A stretch of DNA of 64,000 nt from Pseudomonas sp. KBW05 (GTDB lineage Bacteria > Pseudomonadota > Gammaproteobacteria > Pseudomonadales > Pseudomonadaceae): positions 1 to 64,000 of the forward strand of contig NZ_QAJM01000039.1 of assembly GCF_003852405.1 (NCBI RefSeq). Reading direction: 5' to 3'. Below the pieces are notes generated by a model, which saw only the letters and a program-made list of their open reading frames with translations, ran no database searches and was not told where the DNA came from. Position numbers and translations under genes: made by a program. Positions 18,261-27,800 of the stretch are shown piece after piece; position 1 is the first letter of the stretch; each line of letters starts with the position of its first letter.

Positions 18261-19034
18261 ATGAAGTATGAAGGCTCTGCAGCCCGTTCATTGTCCACTG
18301 TGCAAAGCACCTCTGATCTGATCGAGCAGCAACTCAGGCACAGCGGGTATTGGGTGGGCAACTATTTCAACTACTTCGTGACGCTGGCCCATCGTTCCGC
18401 TGACTGGAGAGCGTTCCTGCAGACGTGGGACAGCTTGCCGCCGGATGAGTTTATGGCGGACGGCGGCAAATACCGTCGGCGGCGCTTTACCGAACTTCGC
18501 TACAGTGTGCTTAACGATGAAATCGGCATACTTCCGCATCGGCCGTTCTTTCAGGACAAGTACACGAATACCTTGAATGGCGGCGTGGATCGATACTTTG
18601 AACCGATCACCCCCTACATTGCGACGCACCCGTTCATAAAACGCATGATTCGCGATTATGTGGCGATCTTTACCCGCTATAAGGATGTGGCGGTGTGGCA
18701 GGTCTATTTGCACCAAGTGAGAATTACATCGTCGCGCGGTGTTGCCGGTTTCCCGACACCGGAAGGTATACATAAGGACGGTGTTACGTTTTCCAGTTTG
18801 TTTTGCGTCAACCGCACGGACAATTGCACCGGTGCAGAAAATTCCATCTATGACAACGACAAGGCCTTGCTCGAAAGTTTTACCCTCCAGCGCTATGGCG
18901 ACCTGGTGATCTTTGATGATTCCAAGGTTTATCACAGCGTCAGTCAAATGAACACGGCAGACGACGGTATCGCGTCGCGAGATATGTTGTTTTTGGAATT
19001 CACGGCGCAAGGGGCTGAGCATGTCGCGTCATAG
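18261..19034 (+). CDS. 2-oxoglutarate/Fe(II)-dependent dioxygenase (BsmA/IDO-like family)
   Basis: 257-residue enzyme of the 2OG-Fe dioxygenase family whose characterised members, such as L-isoleucine 4-hydroxylase, hydroxylate free amino acids. The iron triad is visible as His171 and Asp173 in PEGIHKDG and His225 in VYHSV. Arg240 in ASRDMLFLEF is a plausible 2-oxoglutarate contact. The gene follows the LysE exporter by 13 bases with AAGGA before its ATG, and its last 14 bases overlap the start of the di-iron oxygenase gene. The substrate is unknown. Context suggests hydroxylation or oxidative tailoring of an amino acid before or after N-oxidation by the next enzyme. Confidence 0.82.
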   Translation: MKYEGSAARSLSTVQSTSDLIEQQLRHSGYWVGNYFNYFVTLAHRSADWRAFLQTWDSLPPDEFMADGGKYRRRRFTELRYSVLNDEIGILPHRPFFQDKYTNTLNGGVDRYFEPITPYIATHPFIKRMIRDYVAIFTRYKDVAVWQVYLHQVRITSSRGVAGFPTPEGIHKDGVTFSSLFCVNRTDNCTGAENSIYDNDKALLESFTLQRYGDLVIFDDSKVYHSVSQMNTADDGIASRDMLFLEFTAQGAEHVAS

Positions 19035-19968
19035 TGGAATGGATATTGAAACCCGCGATTATTCACGGGAAGTGATTGAGCGCATCAGCCAAAGTTGGTC
19101 GTTTGACGCCGAAGTCATGCGCTTTAAAGGTATTACCAGTCTTGCGTTTGATATGCATGCGCCAGACTTTCTGGAGGCGATGGTGCCTTTCTCGTCGTTC
19201 GACGCGTGGCGCGCCCTGGAACCTCAAGATAAGAACGACTTGCTCTCTGCCGGGTGGATTATCTATCAGAGCAACACCATCTTTATTGAAACTGATTTAG
19301 TCACGCCGGCCTGTATCGAAGTCATTCGTTCGCGGCAAGACAACAGTGTCGGCCCCGAGATGGCACGCTCAATGGCGGAGGCGATGACTGACGAGGGCTA
19401 TCACACGCTGCTGGCAGTGCTCACCTGTGATGAGGTGCGGGCCAACCGGCAACTTGCGTTGTTTCCTGCGGACTTTCACTTGGTGAATGTCATGAATGCC
19501 TATATCCATGGGCTCGATAGCGAATGGAAGCGGCGCATTGCGCGTATCGCTACGGCCTGTTGCACAGAGAACCACATCACCGATTACCTGGACCTGCTGG
19601 CGAACGCGACGTCGATCCAGCCGATGTTTCTCGCGGCGGTCAATGCCCATGCCAAGGATGAGTGGAGCCATGGCTCACAGTTTGCGGTGTTGGCGCGGGA
19701 TGTCTATTGGCAGCTCTCTAAAGATGGAAAGCAGGTGTTCAAGGAAACCGTCGAACTGGTCGCGAAGAACTTCTTCCGGGCCGATCTCAATGCCTGGATC
19801 ACGGTGATCGATCAACTCGCGCGACCCTCACTCGATGGCGTGCGGGCGGCAGTGGTAGACAACGCAGTAGAGCTGCAGCGCGGGGTCGAGTTCACGAACA
19901 ACAATCGCGGCTTGATGAAACTCTACGACAGCCTGGAATGGGAATGGACCAACGATGACCGCCAATAA
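19021..19968 (+). CDS. AurF-type di-iron oxygenase (probable N-oxygenase)
   Basis: 315-residue ferritin-fold protein resembling AurF, which oxidises an amine to a nitro group, and the PvfB/HamC-type N-oxygenases. All seven expected iron ligands are present with AurF spacing: Glu90, Glu125, His128 (ExxH in DEGYH), Glu183 (TENH), His210, Glu214 and His217 (HAKDEWSH). Relative to AurF the first three are shifted by 11 and the last four by 13, so the active-site geometry appears complete. The start overlaps the dioxygenase stop by 14 bases with AAGGGG six bases upstream. The C-terminus overlaps the ferredoxin gene by 14 bases, suggesting a fixed stoichiometry with its electron donor. The substrate is unknown; an amino acid-derived amine is inferred from the operon. 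Confidence 0.82.
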   Translation: MSRHSGMDIETRDYSREVIERISQSWSFDAEVMRFKGITSLAFDMHAPDFLEAMVPFSSFDAWRALEPQDKNDLLSAGWIIYQSNTIFIETDLVTPACIEVIRSRQDNSVGPEMARSMAEAMTDEGYHTLLAVLTCDEVRANRQLALFPADFHLVNVMNAYIHGLDSEWKRRIARIATACCTENHITDYLDLLANATSIQPMFLAAVNAHAKDEWSHGSQFAVLARDVYWQLSKDGKQVFKETVELVAKNFFRADLNAWITVIDQLARPSLDGVRAAVVDNAVELQRGVEFTNNNRGLMKLYDSLEWEWTNDDRQ

Positions 19969-20233
19969 TTTCACGCTCGCGTGCGCAGGGCAGCGTGAGC
20001 CCATCGCCAGCGACGTTTTTTCCCTGGTCAACGCCTGTGAAAAAATCGGCCTGGTGCGTACCCGTTGCCGGCAGGGGCGGTGCGGTGCATGTCAGGTGAA
20101 GTTTGTCTCTGGTGAGTACAGCGAGTGGGCACCCATGCTTGCGCTCACGGAAAAGGAAAGAGGGCACAACGCAATCTTGCCCTGTGTGCTGGTGCCGCTC
20201 TCGGACATTGAAGTTGAGGCTTGGTACCCATGA
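19955..20233 (+). CDS. [2Fe-2S] plant-type ferredoxin
   Basis: 92-residue ferredoxin. Four Cys ligands are at Cys38, Cys43, Cys46 (CRQGRCGAC) and Cys77 (LPCVL), the CX4CX2C...C pattern of plant-type [2Fe-2S] ferredoxins. The surrounding GRCGACQVKFVSGEY is typical. It overlaps the di-iron oxygenase gene by 14 bases and the GNAT gene by four, so it is almost certainly the dedicated electron donor for the di-iron centre. No cognate reductase gene is in the operon; a housekeeping ferredoxin-NADP reductase would have to serve. Confidence 0.88.
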   Translation: MTANNFTLACAGQREPIASDVFSLVNACEKIGLVRTRCRQGRCGACQVKFVSGEYSEWAPMLALTEKERGHNAILPCVLVPLSDIEVEAWYP

Positions 20234-20718
20234 GCGAGATGATTTACGTAAAAAAACAAAACTTCGTGATTCGCAGCGCAAGACTCGAAGACGCTATCGC
20301 CATCCGGAAAATGGTATTCAAGACCTTCGTGGAGTACGGCATCGCGGCAGACCCTGACGATGATGACCGCGACATCATGTGCTTTGGTGTACCCAAGGCG
20401 AATGTCGTGGAGCTGGTCACGGTGTTTGGTGATGTGCCGGTGGGGTCCGCCATCCTCACGGGGGGCGACGATGGCCGGGTGAAGCTCACCAAGTACTACC
20501 TGGACAAGGACTACCGTGGTTTCGGTGCCGGTGTGGCGATGCTCCAGGCGGCGGTCTCGACGGCACGGCAACTGGGGTACAACGAGATTTTCCTGAAAAC
20601 CCGGGCACGCTACAAAGAGGCGGTTCAGTTGTACGAGTCAACCGGTTGGGTGAGGGGGGCGGACCAGCCAGGCCCTGGTCCGGAACGCGTCTACGCCATT
20701 CGTTTTTCTGAAGACTGA
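20230..20718 (+). CDS. GNAT-family N-acetyltransferase
   Basis: 162-residue acetyl-CoA-dependent acyltransferase. The pyrophosphate-binding motif A is seen in KYYLDKDYRGFGAGVAML (about residues 85-102), followed by the family ending LYESTGWVRG. Its ATG lies within the ferredoxin stop (ATGA overlap), so it is the last gene of the operon. Two roles are plausible: acetylating a biosynthetic intermediate, or protecting the producer by N-acetylating the product, as Ttr does for tabtoxin. Neither can be decided from the sequence. A hairpin with a short T-run follows. Confidence 0.83.
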   Translation: MSEMIYVKKQNFVIRSARLEDAIAIRKMVFKTFVEYGIAADPDDDDRDIMCFGVPKANVVELVTVFGDVPVGSAILTGGDDGRVKLTKYYLDKDYRGFGAGVAMLQAAVSTARQLGYNEIFLKTRARYKEAVQLYESTGWVRGADQPGPGPERVYAIRFSED

Positions 20719-20738
20719 CACCGATGCGCTGAGGCAGG

Positions 20739-20760
20739 CAGGCCGTCACCGGCCTGTTTG
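20739..20760. terminator. Hairpin terminator between the GNAT and MocR genes
   Basis: CAGGCCG (20739-20745) and CGGCCTG (20750-20756) form a perfect stem with a TCAC loop, followed by TTTG. It lies between convergent genes and may act in both directions. Confidence 0.55.
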
Positions 20761-20771
20761 TCGTTGAGGCA

Positions 20772-22238
20772 CTAGCGCAGCATGTTGGAAACGCTCAGGT
20801 CCAGCACCCGTTTGCCGATCATCTTGATCGCTTCCTCCACCCGCTCATCAAGCGCGCCGCCATAGTTGATGCGGATGCAGTTTTCATACTTGCCGGAAGA
20901 GGAGAATATTTTCCCGGTGGCAATTTGTATGTTGTGTTGCATCAGGTAGTCGCTGAGCTCATAGGCCGACACGCCGTCCGGGAGCTCCATCCACAAGAAA
21001 TACCCGCCCTGGGGCCGGCTGATCCGAATGCTCGGGTTGAAGTATTTGGAGATCCAACTGGTCATCAACTCGCGGTTGGCCTTGTAGTTGGCGCGCATGC
21101 GCCGCAGATGGATCTGGTACAAGCCCTTGCCCATGAACTCGGCAATGGCGCGTTGGTTCGCGGTGGCCGTGGCGCCGGAGCTGGTGTATTTGATATGCAG
21201 CACTTTGTCGTAGATTTTCCCGGGCACGACCCAGCCTACCCGCAGCCCGGGCGCGAGTGTTTTTGAGAACGACCCACACAGGATGATCTTGCCCTCGGTG
21301 TCCAGGGACTTGATGGTTTTGGGGCGCGGGTACGGGTACGTGAGGTCGCCGTAGGTGTCATCTTCGATGATAAAAAAGCCGAAGGTCCTGGACAGTTCTA
21401 CCAGGGTTTCCTTGCGTTCATCCGGCATCACATAACCCAGCGGGTTGTTGCAGTTCGGGTTGACCAGCACCGCGCGGATCGGCCAGCGCTGCGCGATCAG
21501 TTCCAGTGATTCCAGGCAGATGCCCGTCAGCGGGTGAGTGGGCACTTCAATGACTTTGATGCCGCAGACTTTGAGGGTCTGTATCGCCCCGTGAAAGCTC
21601 GGTGACTCGACGACAACAATATCCCCCTGGCTGCAAATGGCCCGTATGGAGCACATCAGGGCTTCCTGGCAGCCGGTGGTGATGATGATTTCTTCGGGGT
21701 CGACCAGGCAGCCGGAGTCGATAATCAAGCGGCTGACTTGCGTCCTTAGTTCCAGGTTGCCTTTGATGTTTTCATAGTTGAGCCCGTCCTTTTGCCAGCG
21801 TTTGGCTTCGTGGCTCAGGCTTTTCATCAGGGGCTTCAAGGTCGGTGTGTCAACGTGGGGCATGCCTCTGCCCAGTTGCAGCACCCGTTCGTCCGGGGTG
21901 CTGGTGGTCACCTTGTAGATTTCATCCCACTCGAGGATATCGAGGGGGTTTTTTTCGATTGCGCGCATGGTGGGCAATAGGTGCAGGTTCTGCCGGCGGG
22001 TGACGAAGTGGCCGGACTTGGGCGCGGGTGATGCCAGGCCTTCTTCTTCCAGCAAGCGATACGCCTGTTGCACGGTGCCCAGGCTGACGCCGTGTTCTGC
22101 GCTCAACATGCGCACAGAGGGAAGGCGTTGCCCCGCCTGGTACATGCCCATTTCTATTCTGCTGCGCAGTAAACGGGCCAACTCTGAATACTTTGCCACT
22201 GATCCCTCACCGCTAACCTGTCCTGTGCGTAGTGGCAT
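20772..22238 (-). CDS. MocR-family (GntR HTH + aminotransferase-like) regulator
   Basis: 488-residue fusion of a GntR-type winged helix (about residues 14-80; RLPSVRMLSAEHGVSLGTVQQAYRLLEEEGL) with a fold-type I aminotransferase-like domain. The PLP lysine is Lys326 in CGSFSKT, and the NPNCNNPLGYV and EDDTYGDL motifs are intact. MocR proteins sense an amino compound through PLP and usually control a neighbouring operon. It is convergent with the LysE/oxygenase operon, so it is a good candidate for its regulator. It also lies 53 bases after the RND outer-membrane gene in the same direction, so it could be read from that operon. A GTG at 22199 is an alternative start. The domain could conceivably also be a true aminotransferase. 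Confidence 0.85.
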   Translation of the reverse strand: MPLRTGQVSGEGSVAKYSELARLLRSRIEMGMYQAGQRLPSVRMLSAEHGVSLGTVQQAYRLLEEEGLASPAPKSGHFVTRRQNLHLLPTMRAIEKNPLDILEWDEIYKVTTSTPDERVLQLGRGMPHVDTPTLKPLMKSLSHEAKRWQKDGLNYENIKGNLELRTQVSRLIIDSGCLVDPEEIIITTGCQEALMCSIRAICSQGDIVVVESPSFHGAIQTLKVCGIKVIEVPTHPLTGICLESLELIAQRWPIRAVLVNPNCNNPLGYVMPDERKETLVELSRTFGFFIIEDDTYGDLTYPYPRPKTIKSLDTEGKIILCGSFSKTLAPGLRVGWVVPGKIYDKVLHIKYTSSGATATANQRAIAEFMGKGLYQIHLRRMRANYKANRELMTSWISKYFNPSIRISRPQGGYFLWMELPDGVSAYELSDYLMQHNIQIATGKIFSSSGKYENCIRINYGGALDERVEEAIKMIGKRVLDLSVSNMLR

Positions 22239-22291
22239 AGTCCTCCACCGCCCCGGTGGGTGGCAAGGGCGACGGCGGTGAGGGCGTGTCG

Positions 22292-23707
22292 TCAGTCTCG
22301 TTGCCAGCCACCTCCCAGCGCGGCCACTAAGCCGACACTCGCCTGCAACTGCCGCGTCTGCACGGCCTGCAAGGTCCGTTGCGCCTGCAGGGCGGCGGTC
22401 TGCGCCGTCACCACGTCCAGGTAACTCACAGCGCCCGCCTGGTAGCTGTTCATCGCCAAGGTCTGGGTGTGCTGCGCCGCATCTGCCGCCGCCTGTTCAT
22501 CCTCGGCTTGCTGCTGCAAGTCGCGCAGTTGGGCGAGGTTGTCCTCTACTTCGCGCACGGCTTTCAGTACATGGCTGCGGTACTGCGCCGAGGCTTCTTC
22601 GAATTCGGCCTTGGCCTGGCGTTCATTGGCGCTCAAGCGTCCGCCATCGAAGATGGGCAGGTTGACCAGCGGCCCCAGCGCCCAATAGCGGTTACTCGCC
22701 GACAGCAGGTTGCCGACGCCTTGCGTCTGCCCGCCGATCAACCCGGTCAAGCTGAAGTCCGGGTACCACGCCGCCTTGGCCACGCCGATGTTGGCGTTGG
22801 CCGCAAACACGCGCCGCTCTGCTGCTGCAATGTCCGGGCGACGTTGCAGCAGGTGGCTCGGCAGCTGCGCAGGAATGCCCGGTAGTGCGAGCAGCTGCGC
22901 ACTCGGCGCCAGGCTGAAGGTGCTGGCCGCCACGCCCACCAGTTCGCCAATCGCATGTTCGCTCAGGTTGCGTTGCCCGCGCACGTCATCCCATTGCGCC
23001 TTGGCTTCAGCCAGCTGGTTTTGCGCGCGGGTGAGGTCCAGTTCGGAGGCGATCTGGCCCTCGTAGCGGCTGCGCGTCAGTTGCAGCGCCTGGCGATAAT
23101 CCTCCAGTGAACCCTCGAGAATCCGCGCCTGCGCATCCAGCCCGTTGAGCTGCACATACAAGCTCGCCAATTGCTGTTGCAAGCTCAAGCGCGCCACCGC
23201 CAAGTCGTCGCCGGCCGCTTGCGCCTGGGCATCGCCCGCCGCGACCTGGTTGCGGATTTTGCCCCACAGGTCCAGGTCGTAGCTCAGGGAAAACCCTGCG
23301 GTGTTGCTGTTGTAGACCGACGGTTGCGTGGTGCCGCGCAGGGGCCGCGAGTCCGATTGGCGTTGGCGCAGCGGCTGCGCACTGGCATTGATTTGCGGGA
23401 ACAACCCGGCATGCAGTTGGCTGGCATACGCCTGGGATGCGTCGAAGTGCGCCAGCGCCGCGGCCAGGTCCGGGTTGGCCTTGAGCAGTTGCTGTTGCAG
23501 TCCACTCAGGCGCGGGTCGTTGTAGAGCGTCCACCATTCGGGCGCCAGTTGATCGGACGGTTGCGCGCTGTGCCACGGGCCGTCGCTGGTCTGTTCGCGA
23601 TAGCCAGCGGGCAGGTCAACGCTGGGTACCTGGTAGGTGGGTGCCATGGAGCACCCTTGCAGGGCCAGCAATATCAGGGCCGCGAAGGGTTTAAGCCTTG
23701 GGCGCAT
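22292..23707 (-). CDS. RND efflux outer-membrane lipoprotein (OprM/NodT family)
   Basis: 471-residue outer-membrane channel of a tripartite efflux pump. It begins with a lipoprotein signal peptide (MRPRLKPFAALILLALQGC, lipobox LQGC). Family motifs follow: APEWWTLYNDPRL, the duplicated alpha-helical coiled-coil halves, and LLQRRPDIAAAERRV, then SYLDVVTAQTAAL near the C-terminus. The ATG at 23707 overlaps the end of the adaptor gene by 17 bases. It is the third gene of the permease–adaptor–channel operon. Length is normal for NodT-type proteins. Confidence 0.92.
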   Translation of the reverse strand: MRPRLKPFAALILLALQGCSMAPTYQVPSVDLPAGYREQTSDGPWHSAQPSDQLAPEWWTLYNDPRLSGLQQQLLKANPDLAAALAHFDASQAYASQLHAGLFPQINASAQPLRQRQSDSRPLRGTTQPSVYNSNTAGFSLSYDLDLWGKIRNQVAAGDAQAQAAGDDLAVARLSLQQQLASLYVQLNGLDAQARILEGSLEDYRQALQLTRSRYEGQIASELDLTRAQNQLAEAKAQWDDVRGQRNLSEHAIGELVGVAASTFSLAPSAQLLALPGIPAQLPSHLLQRRPDIAAAERRVFAANANIGVAKAAWYPDFSLTGLIGGQTQGVGNLLSASNRYWALGPLVNLPIFDGGRLSANERQAKAEFEEASAQYRSHVLKAVREVEDNLAQLRDLQQQAEDEQAAADAAQHTQTLAMNSYQAGAVSYLDVVTAQTAALQAQRTLQAVQTRQLQASVGLVAALGGGWQRD

Positions 23708-24860
23708 GGGCACCTCCCGAGGCGTCGGCCAACTGCACCGGGTCACCTTCGCGCAGGGCGTCGGGCGGGTTGTCGATCACGCGGTCGGCGGGCTTGAGGC
23801 CCTGGTCGATCACCAGGCGTTCGCCGAGGTCGAGGCCGATATGGATGCTTTGCAGGTGCACGTGGTTATGCCCGTCGAGCACGGCGACTTGCGTGCCCTG
23901 GGCACGGAAGATCAGGGCGCTGGCGGGGATGCTGACGCCATGGGTGTCGGCTGGAATCGGCAAGGTCGCTTCGGCGTAATCACCGGGCAACAATTCGCCT
24001 TTGGGGTTGTCGGCGACGAACTGCGCGAGCAGGGTGCCGGAGCGCCGGTCGATGGCGGTGGAGTCGCCGATCAGGCGGGCCTTGAAGTGTTCACCAGGAT
24101 GTTCGGGCACGGTCAGCTCGGCTTCCAGGCCCGGGTGGATGACGGCCGCGTAGTTTTGCGGCACCGGCACGTACAGGCGCAACTGGTGGGTATCGGCGAG
24201 GTTGAACAGCTCCGGGTCGCTGTCGGTGTCAGCCTTTATCAACTGGCCGATATCGGTGTTGCGCGCGGTGATGGTGCCGGCGAACGGGGCGCGGATCGTC
24301 TTGTAGCCGGCCAGCGCCGACAAGCGCGCATAGTCGGCAGCGGCGGCTTCGGCGTTGGCTTTTGCGGCGGCGGCGTTGGAGGTTTTTTCATCGGCCTCCT
24401 GGCGTGACACCGAGTGGCTGGCCAACAGGTTTTGCCAGCGCGTTGCGGTGGTTTCGGCCAGGCGTGCGTTGGCCTGTTCCTGAATCAGCCGGGCGTGGGT
24501 TTGCGCCAGTTGCTGGTCGAGGTCCGGGCTGTCGATGTCGGCGAGGATTTGCCCGGCTTTGACTTGGGTGCCGATGTCGGCTTTCCAGTCTTTCAAGTAG
24601 CCGCTGACCCGTGCATGGATCGGCGCCTTGCTCCAGGCTTCCAGGTGCGCGGGCAAGCGCAGGGTATCGCCGGCGGCGTTCTGTTGCGGTTGGAACACCA
24701 GCACGTGCGGGATGGCGGCGGTTTCCGTCCAAGCGGTGACGGATTGTTCATGCAATGTGCGGGCATGCAGGCCGTTGGCGACCAGCAGGGCGGCCAGGGT
24801 CAGGCCGCCGACACCCAGGAGCATCAGACGCTTGCGCGAGGGTTTGTGATCAGACGACAT
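23691..24860 (-). CDS. RND efflux periplasmic adaptor subunit
   Basis: 389-residue membrane-fusion protein. One N-terminal hydrophobic anchor (about residues 14-30) is followed by the first lipoyl half (VSGYLKDWKADIGTQVKAGQILADIDSPDLDQQ), an Ala/Gln-rich alpha hairpin, and the second lipoyl half (KTIRAPFAGTITARNTDIGQLI). Beta-barrel and membrane-proximal domains with the SIPASALIF motif complete it. It starts inside the 3' end of the permease gene (11-base overlap), so translation is coupled. It forms a tripartite complex with the flanking gene products. The pump substrate is unknown. Confidence 0.92.
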   Translation of the reverse strand: MSSDHKPSRKRLMLLGVGGLTLAALLVANGLHARTLHEQSVTAWTETAAIPHVLVFQPQQNAAGDTLRLPAHLEAWSKAPIHARVSGYLKDWKADIGTQVKAGQILADIDSPDLDQQLAQTHARLIQEQANARLAETTATRWQNLLASHSVSRQEADEKTSNAAAAKANAEAAAADYARLSALAGYKTIRAPFAGTITARNTDIGQLIKADTDSDPELFNLADTHQLRLYVPVPQNYAAVIHPGLEAELTVPEHPGEHFKARLIGDSTAIDRRSGTLLAQFVADNPKGELLPGDYAEATLPIPADTHGVSIPASALIFRAQGTQVAVLDGHNHVHLQSIHIGLDLGERLVIDQGLKPADRVIDNPPDALREGDPVQLADASGGAHAPKA

Positions 24861-27800
24861 GTGGGGTTTCTCCGGCAACTGCGCGAGTAGGGTGACGGCC
24901 GTGGACCAGGCTGAAGACCACGGGGACAAACAACAGGGTGGCGACGGTGGCGAAGATCAAGCCACCGATTACCGCCCGGCCGAGAGGCGCGTTTTGTTCT
25001 TCGGAAAGGGCCAGCGGCAACATGCCGATGATCATCGCCAGGGCGGTCATGCACACCGGACGGAAGCGCGTGTAGCCGGCTTCCATTGCGGCCTTGAGTG
25101 CATCGCCATGCTCGGCCAGGCGTTCACGGCAGAAGCTCACCACCAGGATCGAGTTGGCGGTGGCCACGCCCATGCATAGGATGGCGCCGGTGAGCGCCGG
25201 CACCGACAGCGAGGTGCCGCTGAGGAAGAGCATCCACACGATGCCCGCGAGTGCGGCCGGCAGGGCGGTGATGATCACGAACGGGTCGGCCCACGACTGG
25301 AAGTTGACCACGATCAGCAGGTAGATCAGCACCACGGCGCCGAGCAGGCCCAGGCTCAAGCCACTGAAGGCTTCATGCAAGGCGTCGATCTGCCCATGCA
25401 GGCTGATGGTCGCGCCTTTGGGGCGCATGGCGGCGGTGTCATCCAGCACTTTTTGCACGTCGCGCGCTACGCCACCGAGGTCGCGGCCTTGCACGTTGGC
25501 GTACAGGTCCAGGGTCGGCTCGATGTTGTAGTGGGTCACCACCGCTGGGCTTTGCACCCGGGAAATACTCGCCACGCCGCCGAGGATCTGCGACTGGCCG
25601 TCGGCGCCGGTCACCGGCAGGGCTTCCAGCGACGGCAGGCTGTCGAGGCGGTATTGCGGGGTCGCCGCGACGATGGAGTACGACACGCCGTTGGCCGGGT
25701 TGAGCCAGAAGGTCGGCGCCGTCTGCGAACTGCCGGCCAGGGATGCAACCATGCTGTTGGTCACGTCGCGTTCGGTGATGCCCAGGCCGTTGGCGCGCAG
25801 GCGGTCGACATTGACTTGCAGCGACGGGTAGCCGGTGGACTGCTGGATGCGCAGGTCGGCGATGCCGGGGACGTGTTGCAGGCGACGTTCCAGCTCCACG
25901 GCATAGGCACGGTTTTCTGCATCGTTGCGCCCGGAGATTTTCACGTCCAGCGGGGCCGGGGCGCCGAAGTTGAGGATCTGGCTGCTGATGTCTGCGGGCA
26001 GGAACGCGAAGTGACTGCCGGGGAAACTGTGCGGCAGCGCTTCACGCAGTTTTTTCACGTAGTCGGCGGTGGGCGCGTGGTCCTTTTTCAGGGTGACCTG
26101 GATGTCGCCATCCTGCGGGCCAATGGTGCCGCTGCTGCTGTAGGCCATGTCGATGCCGCTGAGGGGAATGCCGATGTTATCGACGATGGTGTCGAGTTCA
26201 GCGCTGGGGATCACTTCACGAATCCGCGCTTCGATGCGGTCGAAGGCGGCGGCGCTTTCTTCGATGCGCGTGCCCAAGGGCAAACGCACGTGAAGGGCCA
26301 GGGCGCCGGCGTCGGTGGCGGGGAAAAAATCCTGGCCCAGGCTCGGCAGCAACAGGAACGACGCGAGCACGCAGGCGAGGAAACCGACGATAAAGCGCTT
26401 GCGCTTGCCCAGCGCCAACAGCAGCAGGCCGTGGTAGGTGTCGCGGATATTCGAGAAATGGCGCTCGAAACCCTGCTGGAAATTCAGCACCGCTTGCAGC
26501 GCGGCATGCCGCGGTTTGGCGTGCTGCTCGCCCTCGTGGTGGTTGATGAATTCATCTTCCGGGTGATGCCCGGCGCCTTGCTCCGGCGTGTGCGGCTTGA
26601 GCAGGAACATCGCCAGCGTCGGCACCAGGGTGCGCGAGAGGATGAACGAACTGGCCATGGCAAAGATCACCGCCAGTGCCATGGGGCGGAACAGGTAACC
26701 GGCAATGCCTTGCAGCATGAACATCGGCACGAAGACGATGCAGATGCACAGCAGCGAGACGAACGCCGGGCCGACAATTTGTGCGGCGCCGTCGAGGATT
26801 GCGGCTTTTACCGACTTGCCTTGTTCCAGGTGCCAGTTGATGTTTTCGATGGTCACGGTGGCGTCGTCCACCAAGATCCCCACCGCCAGCGCCAGCCCGC
26901 CGAGGGTCATCACGTTGAGGGTTTGCCCGCTGACGGCGAGCAGTGCGATGGCCGACAGCACGGCCAGGGGAATCGACGCGGCGATAATCAGCGTCGAACG
27001 CCAACTGCCGAGGAACAGCAGGATCATCGCACTGGTCAGCAGGGCGGCGATGATGCCTTCCTGGGCCACGCTGCCCACCGATTGCTTGACGAACACCGAG
27101 GCGTCGCCCAGCAGCGAGGTCTTCAGGGACGGCGGCAGGGTCTCGTCGATGCGCGGCAGCATCTGGCGGATGCCGTCGATGATCGACAGGGTGGAGATGC
27201 TGCCGTTTTTCAGCGCCGGCATCAGCACGGCGCGGTGGCCGTCGACGCGCACGATGTTGGTTTGCGGCGGTGAGCCGTCACGCACATGGGCTACTTGGCC
27301 GATGGTGATCAGCGCGCCATCCACGGTCTTGATCGGCAGGTCGTTGAGCTCATCAATCGCCTTGGGGCTGTTGTTGAGCAGGATCGTGTATTCGTTGGGG
27401 CCGAGTTTGGCGGTGCCCACCGGGATGATCTGGTTTTGCAGGGCCAGGGCGTTGCCCACGTCCTGGGCCGACAAGCCTTTGGCGGCGAGCGCCTGCGGGT
27501 CGAGGTCGAGGGTGATCTGGCGCTGCTTGCCGCCCATGGGCGTGGGCATGGCCAGGCCGGGCAGGGCGCTTAACGGCAGGCGGATATTGTTCTGCACCAG
27601 GTCGCGGATCTTCGCTTCCGACAGGCTCGGGCTGGAGAACGCCAGTTGCAGGATCGGCACCGTGGAGGCGCTGTAGTTTAGGATCAGCGGCGGTGTGATA
27701 CCCGGCGGCATTTGCTTGAGCACGGTTTGTGACACGGCCGTCACTTGGGCGTTGGCGGTGCGGATGTCCACGCCGGGCTGGAAGAAGATTTTGACGATGC

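Noticed and set aside
17612-20718. Assignment of the oxygenase operon to the pvf/ham diazeniumdiolate or GAF (formylaminooxyvinylglycine) pathways
   Set aside because: The NRPS-type carrier genes of pvf/ham and the formyltransferase/carbamoyltransferase genes expected for GAF are absent; only the AurF-type or LysE-type components are shared.
25375-27273. Long plus-strand open frame inside the RND permease gene
   Set aside because: Antisense shadow of a convincing RND coding sequence; low-complexity composition.
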